Shown in pieces: positions 1-6,811 of a stretch of 64,000 nucleotides of DNA. The stretch is taken from NCBI RefSeq assembly GCF_003173775.1, contig NZ_CP029552.1, positions 3,644,001 to 3,708,000 of the forward strand. The letters run 5' to 3'. Position numbers and translations under genes: made by a program. A model generated the notes under the pieces. The model ran no database searches. It saw only the letters and a program-made list of their open reading frames with translations, and was not told the origin of the DNA. Position 1 is the first letter of the stretch. Every line of letters starts with the position of its first letter. This DNA comes from Methylobacterium sp. 17Sr1-1. Its GTDB lineage: Bacteria; Pseudomonadota; Alphaproteobacteria; Rhizobiales; Beijerinckiaceae.

Positions 1-108
1 CAGCCCCGCCGCCACCAGCGGCGCGTCGAGCCCCCCGAGCCAGCTCCCGCCGAACACCGCGAAAGCCGCCACCGTCGCCCACGCCACCCCGAGCCGCACG
101 ATCATCAT
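1..108 (-). CDS. N-terminus of an unidentified membrane or exported protein (partial)
   Basis: The minus strand is open from an ATG at 108 to the left edge, giving the first 36 residues of a protein that continues outside the window. It begins MMIVRLGVAWATVAAFAVFG, a hydrophobic N-terminal helix after a single Arg, so a membrane or exported protein is likely. It lies 89 nt downstream of the aminotransferase gene on the same strand and could be co-transcribed with it. There is too little sequence to name a family, and the start could be either of two adjacent ATGs. Confidence 0.4.
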   Translation of the reverse strand, partial: MMIVRLGVAWATVAAFAVFGGSWLGGLDAPLVAAGL

Positions 109-197
109 CTGCCTGAAAGCCCCCGAACTGCCCCGCTGACTCAAGGGTAGGGCAGGGGCCGGGGGCGTCCAGGCGTCAGCCCGGGCAGCGGAAGGCG

Positions 198-1079
198 TCA
201 GCCCCGGTGCGCGAAGGCCCAGTACAGTTCGCGGGCCTTGCCGAACAGCGGCCCGGGCGCGAAGGTCCGGTCGTCGAGGGCGGTCACCGGCACGACCTTG
301 GCGAAGTTGCCGACGGAAAAAACCTCGTCGGCACCCATCAGGTCGTCGACCGTGAGGGTCTTCTCGACCACCGTCACCCCGGCCTCGCGCAGGAGCGCGA
401 TCACCCGGCCGCGGGTGATGCCGGCCAGGAACGTGCCGTTCGGCACCGGCGTATAGACCACGCCGTCGCGAGCCATCAGCACGTTGGCAGTGGCGAACTC
501 GGCGACGTTGCCCAAAGCGTCGCGCATCAGGGCGTTGCCGAAGCCGCGCGAGCCTGCCTCCGCGATCGCCCGGGCGCTGTTCGGGTAGAGGCAGCCGGCC
601 TTGGCGTCGAGGGGGGCCGAGTCCGGCGTCGGGCGCCGGAACGGCGACACGGTGGCGGTGAAGCCGGTCGGCGGCGGCATCGGCGCCTCGTAGAGGCAGA
701 GGCACCAATTGGTCGAGGCCGGGTCGAACCGCACCGCGCCCCCCAAGCCCCCTTCCGCCCAGTACATCGGCCGGATGTAGAGCGCGGCGTCGGGCGCGAA
801 CCGCCTGAGCCCGTCGCGGACCAGTTCGGCCCAGGTGCCCTCCGCCACCACCGGTTCGAGGCCGAAGGCGGCGGCCGAGCGGTTGATCCGGGCGAGATGG
901 AGGTCGAGGTCCGGGGTCACGCCCTCGAAGGCCCGGGCGCCGTCGAACACCGTCGAGGCGAGCCAGGCGGCGTGGGTGCGCGGTCCCATCATCCGCACGT
1001 TGCCCGGGTGCCAGGCGCCTTCGAAAAACGTCCAGGTCTCCTCGGTGAAACGGTCGTCGGTTCTCGTCGGCTCGGCCAT
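198..1079 (-). CDS. Branched-chain-type aminotransferase (PLP fold type IV)
   Basis: A 293-residue protein of the class IV aminotransferase family (IlvE, D-amino-acid aminotransferase and ADC-lyase relatives). The likely Schiff-base lysine is K160 in LDAKAGCLYPNSARA. The downstream NVAEFATANVLMARDG and FLAGITRGRVI stretches are typical of the cofactor-phosphate region of this fold. The usual reaction is transamination of Val, Leu or Ile with 2-oxoglutarate in the cytosol; exact substrate cannot be read from sequence. A GGGAG lies about 9 nt before the ATG. Length is normal for the family. It is followed on the same strand by the partial gene at the window edge and preceded by an unrelated small gene 122 nt away. 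Confidence 0.85.
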   Translation of the reverse strand: MAEPTRTDDRFTEETWTFFEGAWHPGNVRMMGPRTHAAWLASTVFDGARAFEGVTPDLDLHLARINRSAAAFGLEPVVAEGTWAELVRDGLRRFAPDAALYIRPMYWAEGGLGGAVRFDPASTNWCLCLYEAPMPPPTGFTATVSPFRRPTPDSAPLDAKAGCLYPNSARAIAEAGSRGFGNALMRDALGNVAEFATANVLMARDGVVYTPVPNGTFLAGITRGRVIALLREAGVTVVEKTLTVDDLMGADEVFSVGNFAKVVPVTALDDRTFAPGPLFGKARELYWAFAHRG

Positions 1080-1201
1080 CGCGCACTCCCAACCCTCGCG
1101 TCCCGCATGATCGCGCGCCCCGGCGGGTGCTGTCCACGCGGGACAATCGTCCGGGAGAGAGGGAGGGGGTTGAGCGCGACGCGTATCAGGCCGGGCTTGT
1201 C

Positions 1202-1528
1202 TCAGGCGACATCGAAATCGCCGGAGCGCCGGGCCAGCAATTCGAGGGTGCGGATCACCGCCATGCCGACGCGGTCGGCATCGAACATGCCGTCGTCGGT
1301 CGCCGGCTCGACGCCGACCGGGCCGACCTGTCCGCCGGGCGTGTCGATCACGACCTGGTAGACGTCGCCGCGCAGGGCCGAGCGGGTGCGCACCAGCGAC
1401 ACGGCGTGCGTGCCGACCTCGCCGTAGGTCTTGATGTACTGCACGGGAGCGCTTGCCGCGGGTTTTCTTCCGTCGTTCGCTCGAGCCTTGGCCGCACGCT
1501 GGAAATCCGGACGGATGACGTTGTCCAT
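1202..1528 (-). CDS. Small hypothetical protein (108 aa)
   Basis: I do not recognise the family. The protein starts MDNVIRPDFQRAAKARAND, a basic N-terminal tail, then a compact region of about 80 residues with alternating hydrophobic positions (SLVRTRSALRGDVYQVVID) and an acidic end. There is no signal peptide or membrane helix, so it is probably cytosolic. Codon use matches its neighbours. It is read in the same direction as the aminotransferase gene downstream, separated by 122 nt, which leaves room for its own terminator. Real gene status rests on coding-like composition and absence of a better frame. Confidence 0.55.
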   Translation of the reverse strand: MDNVIRPDFQRAAKARANDGRKPAASAPVQYIKTYGEVGTHAVSLVRTRSALRGDVYQVVIDTPGGQVGPVGVEPATDDGMFDADRVGMAVIRTLELLARRSGDFDVA

Positions 1529-1859
1529 CTGCCTCTCCCGCTGGTTGCCGTTCAGTCCGTCATGGCTGCTCTTCGGTTGGTTCGATCGCGCCGCCCGGTC
1601 CGTTGCCGGACCGGTCGGCAGCGATGGTCCCGCCGCGGCGCGTCTCCTCGCAATGTTTCGGCAGGGGGTCGGTTCCTGCCGAGCTTCATCACGTATTCCG
1701 GTATCGCATGGCCGGATTGCGTGCGGATTGCGCGGAATGTTGCGAGCGCCGAATGCGGCAGTGCCGCCCGTGGCGGGGGCCAGGGCGGCACTGGGGGAGA
1801 AAACCGGAAGGAAGGAGCCTCCGCACCGCCCGCGCGGTGCGGAGCGGTTCGGAGGCAGG
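1529..1859. other. Intergenic region, 331 bp, no gene seen
   Basis: No frame on either strand looks coding. The right end holds the hairpin described at 1819-1844, and the rest must contain the promoter of the small minus-strand gene at 1202-1528. I could not pick out a clear promoter. Confidence 0.5.
1819..1844 (-). terminator. Terminator-like hairpin after the Spy/CpxP-like gene
   Basis: CTCCGCACCGC and GCGGTGCGGAG form a perfect 11-bp stem with a 4-nt loop. On the minus strand it starts 16 nt after the stop codon of the gene at 1860-2393 and is followed by a pyrimidine-rich stretch with TTTTC, so it probably ends that transcript. Confidence 0.5.
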
Positions 1860-2393
1860 TCAGTCGTCGCGGCGGTGCCGGTGCATGCCCGGGTGATGAC
1901 GCGGCCCCATCGGCCGGGTCAGCATCGCGGCGCGCTGCTTCTGCGCCTGGTCGAGGGTGGCGTAGAGCGGCTGCGAGGCGTCGGCGAGCTTGCGCAGGGC
2001 GTCCGAACGCGCCGCGAGCGCGTCGGCCCGAGCCCGGATCGCGTCCGGCGCGGCCTCGGCCACGGGATCGCGGTCGCGCCCGCGCCGGGCCTCGCGCTGA
2101 TCGCGCCGGACCTTGGCGAGGTTGCGCATCGCGTCCTCGACCGGCGGCCACAGCTTCTCCTGGTCGGGGGTGAGCTTGAGGCCGGCATGAAGGGCCGCGA
2201 CGCGCGCGTCGGTGAAGGCCTGCATGTCCTCAGCGCTGAGGCGGTGCCGGCCCTGCGGGTCGCCCGCATGGGCGACCTGAACCGGGGCGGCTTGCATCGG
2301 CTTCGGCGCGTCCGGCGCCAGCGCCAGGGCGCCGCCGAGCATCCCCGCGCTCAAGATTCCTGCCAAGGCCCCGGTGGTGAGAAGGCGTCGCAT
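1860..2393 (-). CDS. Spy/CpxP-like periplasmic protein (LTXXQ motif)
   Basis: A 177-residue protein with a signal peptide (MRRLLTTGALAGILSAGMLG and following Ala-rich h-region to about residue 25) and a mature part rich in Arg, Asp and Ala that should be mainly helical. The segment LKLTPDQEKLWPPVEDAM carries the LTxxQ signature of the Spy/CpxP superfamily, periplasmic helical proteins linked to envelope stress or metal sensing. The tail is His-rich (GPRHHPGMHRHRRDD), which may bind metal. The frame stays open far upstream, but the ATG at 2393 is chosen because only there does a signal peptide follow. A hairpin terminator lies just after the stop. Confidence 0.7.
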   Translation of the reverse strand: MRRLLTTGALAGILSAGMLGGALALAPDAPKPMQAAPVQVAHAGDPQGRHRLSAEDMQAFTDARVAALHAGLKLTPDQEKLWPPVEDAMRNLAKVRRDQREARRGRDRDPVAEAAPDAIRARADALAARSDALRKLADASQPLYATLDQAQKQRAAMLTRPMGPRHHPGMHRHRRDD

Positions 2394-2988
2394 GGCTCGA
2401 AGGTCCTCGTGCGGCCGCCCGTCGGGCCGCCGAGACCGCAGACTGCGCGCCGCCGGATGGCCCGGACCTCGCCACCGGATTACGGTTTCGTCACCCGGCG
2501 CCGGTCGAGGACGTGGCAGACGACGATCACCGAGCAGAACACCGGCGCGACCGGCTTGGCGGCCGTCTGGCCGCTGCCTCCCTGCCCGCCATCCGCGGCT
2601 GCGCGGAGTGGTCCGAAGAAGATCGTGGTCATCCCCAGCCTCTGTCGTCCCCACGGCCGTCTCGCCACCGGGGTGGCGAGTATGGGCCCTGCCGATCGGG
2701 CCTTGCCGATGATGAGCCCTGTCACCGGCAGACGACACGTTAGCGACGGTCGGCGTAACCTCACCGATGGACGTAGCCGCGGGCGCGAACGGAGCAGGAC
2801 GCCGCCCGTGCAATCTCCCGCCGCCGCGCGCCGAGCGAGGCGAATCGCGTGCGATTCGTGAAAGGCGACGCTGAAACCGCCTCTTCCGCCGTGACGTTAG
2901 TGCTTGCTCCCACGGCCGCGATCGAGGGTGTTCCGCATCCGAGAGCGTCCGCTGATCAGGGCGTCCACCGCGTAGAGCAAGGTGTCCC
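2394..2988. other. Intergenic region, 595 bp, probably divergent promoters
   Basis: This separates the minus-strand LTXXQ gene from the plus-strand DUF4142 gene and must hold promoters for both. A minus-strand frame at 2480-2764 is open, and an internal ATG at 2632 would give about 50 residues with one short hydrophobic run, but it lacks a convincing ribosome binding site and I do not call it. No RNA gene or repeat was recognised. Confidence 0.4.
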
Positions 2989-3588
2989 ATGCATCGTCGT
3001 CTCGCACTGACCGCCATCGCCTCGGCCATGGCGATACCCTCCTTCGCCACCATGGCGCTCGCGCAATTGCAGGGCGGTCCGACCGCCGCGGCAACTGGCA
3101 ACAGCGGCGCCCGCATGGGCGAGGCCGAGGCCCGCGCCATCGCCGACACCCTCGCGGCCGGGTCGGCCTCCCTCGCGGCGAGCCGCGTCGCGCTCACCAA
3201 GGCGTCCGATGACGACGTGAAGCAGTTCGCGCGCTTCGAGGTCGCCGAGCAGGAGACCATTGCCGACGTCCTGAAGGCGATGCGCGACCCGACCCAGACC
3301 GCGTCCGGCCAGGTGAAGCCGCCGGCCGAGCCCGATGTCACCGGCCAGCTCGACCCGAAGGGCAAGGCGATGCTGGACAAGCTCGAACAGGCCAAGTCCG
3401 GCAAGGCCTTCGACAGCGAATACATCCGCGGCCAGATCGAGGGCCACCAGGCGCTCCTGAAGATCCAGGAGGCTTATCTCGGCAGCGGCAAGGACCGCGA
3501 GATGCTCGGCGTCGCCAAGCTCGCTCGCGGCCAGATCCGCGAGCACCTGGCGCTGCTCGCCGACATCGAGAAGGACCTGAAGGACTGA
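2989..3588 (+). CDS. DUF4142 family periplasmic protein, copy 1
   Basis: A 199-residue protein with a signal peptide ending near ATMALAQ (residue 26), then a long helical domain with the pattern of DUF4142: repeated helices such as VKQFARFEVAEQETIADVLK and a late FDSEYIRGQIEGHQALLKIQ segment with the family's conserved aromatic/His positions. The fold is a ferritin-like helical bundle; no enzyme activity is established. It faces a second DUF4142 gene (3690-4373) tail to tail, with one terminator between them. The start ATG is the first that gives a signal peptide. Confidence 0.75.
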   Translation: MHRRLALTAIASAMAIPSFATMALAQLQGGPTAAATGNSGARMGEAEARAIADTLAAGSASLAASRVALTKASDDDVKQFARFEVAEQETIADVLKAMRDPTQTASGQVKPPAEPDVTGQLDPKGKAMLDKLEQAKSGKAFDSEYIRGQIEGHQALLKIQEAYLGSGKDREMLGVAKLARGQIREHLALLADIEKDLKD

Positions 3589-3595
3589 ACGACGA

Positions 3596-3630
3596 GAAGC
3601 GCCCCCGGCCTTCGGGCTCGGGGGCGCTTC
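3596..3630. terminator. Bidirectional terminator between the two DUF4142 genes
   Basis: GAAGCGCCCCCG and CGGGGGCGCTTC form a 12-bp stem around an 11-nt loop, 8 nt after the stop codon of the plus-strand gene. The A/T pairs at the stem base give a TTC tail in the plus direction. The convergent gene ends at 3690, so the hairpin may serve both. Confidence 0.7.
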
Positions 3631-3689
3631 CACTCGTCCGCATCGTCCCGCTGAGCGCCGGAGCCTTTGCCCGACGCTTAGGGCGCGAC

Positions 3690-4373
3690 CTATCCCTCGG
3701 CGCCGCCGCCCATCATCCGTTGCATCTGGGAGAGCTGCGAGATGTGCAGCCGGATCAGCGGCAGGGCCCCGGCGGCGATGCGGCGCAGGGCCGGATCCTC
3801 GCCGCTCTGGGCGTAGGAACCGTGGATCATCTGCGCCTCCCGGTGGCCCTGGAGCGAGGCGTTGACGAAGGCGGCGTCGTATTGCGGACCGCCCTGGAGG
3901 CCGGAGAGCTGCGCCTGGATCTGGGCCTTCTGCTCGTCCGAGGTCATGCCACCGGGCGCTCCTTCGCCGCCGGGAACCCCGAGCACCCCGCCGACAGTGC
4001 CGACCGCCGCGCCGGCGACGCCGCCCGCGACCGCCAGGGGCGCCGCCACCAGGCCGCCGACGAGGCCGCCGGGACCCGGCCGGCCGCCGCCCGGCATCGC
4101 GACGTTGCCGCCGGTCACGCCGTCGATCTTGTTGGCGAGATTGACCTGCTCGGTCACCTCCGCCCGCGCGAAGCGCTTGACCCGCGGGTTGCCGGTCTTG
4201 GCGAAGGCGTCGCGGGCGGTGTTCTCGAGGAAGAGGCCGCCCTTGGTGGCCATCGCCAGGTAGACGGGCGTCGGCATGGCGCCGGCCGGTGTCGGTTGCG
4301 CCACGGCGGTGCGGGTGACCGCGAGGGCGGCGGTGGCGGAGAGCATGCTGACCAGAACGTCGCGACGATGCAT
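3690..4373 (-). CDS. DUF4142 family exported protein, copy 2, with Gly-rich insert
   Basis: A 227-residue protein beginning MHRRDVLVSMLSATAALAV, an Arg-led signal peptide cut near AVAQ (about residue 27). A helical segment (FLENTARDAFAKTGNPRVKRFARAEVTEQVNL) and a late segment (YDAAFVNASLQGHREAQMIH) match the DUF4142 pattern. Between them lies a Gly/Ala/Val-rich stretch of about 60 residues (around residues 90-145), hydrophobic enough to resemble a glycine-zipper membrane insert and absent from the neighbouring copy. The frame is open further upstream, but the ATG at 4373 gives the signal peptide. It shares low similarity with, and converges on, the gene at 2989-3588. Confidence 0.7.
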   Translation of the reverse strand: MHRRDVLVSMLSATAALAVTRTAVAQPTPAGAMPTPVYLAMATKGGLFLENTARDAFAKTGNPRVKRFARAEVTEQVNLANKIDGVTGGNVAMPGGGRPGPGGLVGGLVAAPLAVAGGVAGAAVGTVGGVLGVPGGEGAPGGMTSDEQKAQIQAQLSGLQGGPQYDAAFVNASLQGHREAQMIHGSYAQSGEDPALRRIAAGALPLIRLHISQLSQMQRMMGGGAEG

Positions 4374-4531
4374 GGATGGAGCTCCTGAGGAAGGGCACGC
4401 ATCCCGGCGCTCGCAGGCCCGGATGCTCGGGGGGAGTAAATGTCTCGCCCGACCGACGTTCCGTTCCACCCAAGCCCCGATTGCAACCGCGGCGATATCG
4501 CGCAGGCCCCGGGGTGGGTCCGATCCTGGCG

Positions 4532-4912
4532 TCAGGCCCGCCGCGGCCAGGGTTCCGCCCGCTGCCGCTGGGTCCAGCGCCGCCACGGCCGGCTCATCAG
4601 CACGAAGGCCAGCACCACGCCGGCGGCGTACCAGGCGTGCATGCTCTCGTAGCCGCCCTCCGGCGTCCAGGCGAAGCCGCCCAGGAACACGTAGGAGACG
4701 GCCGCCGCCAGGGTGCGGAAGGCGAGCAGCCACGGGTGCTGCAGGAGCGGGTCGTCGTTGAGCACCGCGATTCCGAGCCCGGTCAGGGCGAAGAGGAGGC
4801 CACCAAGTGGCAGGCCGAGGAACAGCGAGAGCACGGCGCGCAGGAAGAGCCCCGGCCAGTCACGGCGGGTGCGGGCGGGCGCTGGGGTGTCGGTCACGGT
4901 CGTGTTCGGCAT
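4532..4912 (-). CDS. Small membrane protein of unknown function (126 aa)
   Basis: After a polar N-terminus (MPNTTVTDTPAPARTRRDWP) come about three hydrophobic helices: FLRAVLSLFLGLPLGGLLFAL, an AFRTLAAAVSYVFLGGFAW segment and WYAAGVVLAFVLM, followed by a basic tail rich in Trp and Arg. It should sit in the inner membrane with the tail in the cytosol. I do not recognise the family. The frame extends upstream to 5032, but that extension is Arg-rich and shadow-like, so the ATG at 4912 is preferred. Confidence 0.6.
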   Translation of the reverse strand: MPNTTVTDTPAPARTRRDWPGLFLRAVLSLFLGLPLGGLLFALTGLGIAVLNDDPLLQHPWLLAFRTLAAAVSYVFLGGFAWTPEGGYESMHAWYAAGVVLAFVLMSRPWRRWTQRQRAEPWPRRA

Positions 4913-5036
4913 CGGCTTTCGGCGCTGGCGGGCCGCGCCGGCATCCGGGTGGGATCGGCGCGGCCGCGACGGGACAAGCCTCCAGCGTGTAGCCCAATCC
5001 GCGCCCGCCGCTCCAGGGTGTCGCGCGGTCAACCGG

Positions 5037-5450
5037 TCAGGTTCGGTGTGCCCGGCCCCGGCGCGGCTGCCAGCGCGTGTCCCGGTAGAGGTCGCCGACC
5101 CGGCAGAACAGGCCGGCCGAGGGGACCGCGAGGTCGTCGTCGAGATCGGTCAGCACGTGGCAGGTCCAGCCACCGGCCTCGCGGGCCTGCACCGTCACGT
5201 GCACGCGCTCCTGCTCCGCGACGAGGATGGCCCGGCAGGGGCCGTGCTCCCGGTAGAGCCTGACCTTGACGTCGATCCAGCGCGCACCGCCGACCGGCGT
5301 CAGGTCCCCGTCGGTGCTCGCAACCACCTCGGCGAGGAGGTGCACCGTCTCGGTGAAGCGCTTGCCTCCGATCACGTTGTCGTAATCGACCACCGCCACG
5401 TCGGGCCCCGGCTTATACGTCCCGTTCCTCTCCATCTCGGCGAGGATCAC
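5037..5450 (-). CDS. Hypothetical protein (137 aa)
   Basis: Unrecognised family. The protein has no signal peptide or membrane helix. It shows a mixed alpha/beta pattern with regular short strands (DVAVVDYDNVIG, WIDVKVRLYRE, RAILVAEQERVHVTVQA) and ends in a basic tail (RWQPRRGRAHRT). An alternative start is the internal Met at residue 6 (MERNGTYKPG). Coding composition is good and no other frame competes. Both flanking genes are on the same strand but separated by more than 120 nt. Confidence 0.55.
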   Translation of the reverse strand: MILAEMERNGTYKPGPDVAVVDYDNVIGGKRFTETVHLLAEVVASTDGDLTPVGGARWIDVKVRLYREHGPCRAILVAEQERVHVTVQAREAGGWTCHVLTDLDDDLAVPSAGLFCRVGDLYRDTRWQPRRGRAHRT

Positions 5451-5605
5451 CCGAGGTCAGGGAAACTCGATGCCCGGCCGCTGGACGGCGTAGCGGCTCT
5501 CGTCGTGGGTCCGCAGGGCCGCGTGCGTGCGCGCCGCGGGAGGCCTGGCTCCGCTCCTTCGTCGACAGGCCCGGACGATCAATCGGGAGGCGGCCGCCGC
5601 CCCGC

Positions 5606-6157
5606 TCAGGTCTCCAGCTCGCTGTCCCAGTACAGGTAGTCGATCCAGGTGTGGTGGTACTGGCGGTGGTCGAATTCCGGCTGGCGGCGGTGCAGCTCGT
5701 GGCGGCTCGGCCGGCGCGGCTCGTTGAGTAGGGGCATCTCGGCCTCCTCGGGGGTCCGGTTGGCCTTGCGCAGGTTGCACGGGCTGCAGGCCGCGACGAC
5801 GTTCTCCCAGCTCGACAGGCCGCCGCGGGAGCGCGGCACCACGTGGTCGAAGGTCAGGCCGCCCGAGGGCAGGCGCAGGCCGCAATACTGGCACGAGAAC
5901 GTGTCGCGCAGGTAGATGTTGTAGCGCGTGAAGGCCGGGCTGCGCGCCATGGCGACGTAGCTCTTGAGCGCCACCACGCTCGGCACCTGCAACGAGCGGC
6001 TGGGCGAGCGCGCCTCGACGTCGTAGCTCGCCACCAGGGTGACGCGGTCGAGGAACAGGGCCGTGAACGCATCCTTCCACGACCACAGCGAGAGCGGGTT
6101 GTACGAGAGCGGCCGGTAATCCGCGTTGAGCACGAGGGTTTGAAGGTCCAGCATCAT
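5606..6157 (-). CDS. HNH endonuclease family protein
   Basis: A 183-residue protein of the widespread alphaproteobacterial HNH group. Two CxxC pairs (FSCQYCGLRL and ACSPCNLRK) frame the motif LTFDHVVPRSRGG and the downstream Asn of SSWENVV, which together make the zinc-stabilised beta-beta-alpha metal nuclease site. The N-terminus (MMLDLQTLVLNADYRPLSY) and the C-terminus ending in a Trp/Tyr-rich segment (HHTWIDYLYWDSELE) are typical of the chromosomal, non-mobile members. Their biological role is not established. The longer upstream frame is rejected because this conserved start (two adjacent ATGs at 6157 and 6154) lies inside it. Confidence 0.85.
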   Translation of the reverse strand: MMLDLQTLVLNADYRPLSYNPLSLWSWKDAFTALFLDRVTLVASYDVEARSPSRSLQVPSVVALKSYVAMARSPAFTRYNIYLRDTFSCQYCGLRLPSGGLTFDHVVPRSRGGLSSWENVVAACSPCNLRKANRTPEEAEMPLLNEPRRPSRHELHRRQPEFDHRQYHHTWIDYLYWDSELET

Positions 6158-6811
6158 CCTGCCCTGGCGACGGGCCGACCGCAGCGAGGGGAGCCGGCAT
6201 GATGCCGGTCCTCGCGGTGCTCGCCAGGAGAGGGGATGGGGACCATCGCCTATCCTCCGAGCCGGTCGGGGAGAGTGGGGGGAAGAGTGGGGGGACACGG
6301 CGTATGCCCGCGCCGGCCGCTCGGGGAGCGGACGCCGGGGGGCGCGGCCGGGATGCGATCCGGGCGCCGTCTGGGCTGCTGATGAGGGGCGATCACCGAC
6401 ATCCTCCCGCAGCAGAACGAAAAGGCCGAGTCCATTGGGGCTTAGTCTAATAGCAGCATGACAGGGTTGTGAAGGTTTCAGGCCGGGGCGTCTCGTCACG
6501 CCTCACACGAATCTGCCGCCCCCGGGATTCCGAGGTGGGATCCCGTCCCGGAGGCCGCAGCCGGCCGGCCCGGATTTGCGCCCCCGGATTTTCGCCCCAT
6601 TGATCCGCGATGCCGCATTCCGTCTCGTTTCCCCGGTCCGGTTTCCTCGCCAGTTTCCTCGCCGGTTCCCTCGTCCGGAGGGATGACCTAGGTAGACGGC
6701 TCGAATCGACCCATCGCGAGGAAAGCCGGCCGCCGCGCCGGTCGCTTCGCCGTGACCGACGGGCCGGGCCGCCGGGAGACGAGCCCGGCCCGCGGGTGAG
6801 AAGGATTGCGC
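6158..6811. other. Intergenic region, 654 bp, between divergent genes
   Basis: This must contain promoters for the minus-strand HNH gene and the plus-strand MscS gene. Visible features are a short palindrome CCGGCATGATGCCGG at 6194-6208, a less GC-rich patch at 6437-6478, and three imperfect 12-13 bp tandem copies of GTTTCCTCGCC at 6641-6677. Frames reading through it look like shadows. Confidence 0.45.

Noticed and set aside
2480..2764. Possible 94- or 50-residue membrane peptide on the minus strand
   Set aside because: No convincing ribosome binding site, biased composition, and only one short hydrophobic run; kept as a low possibility only.
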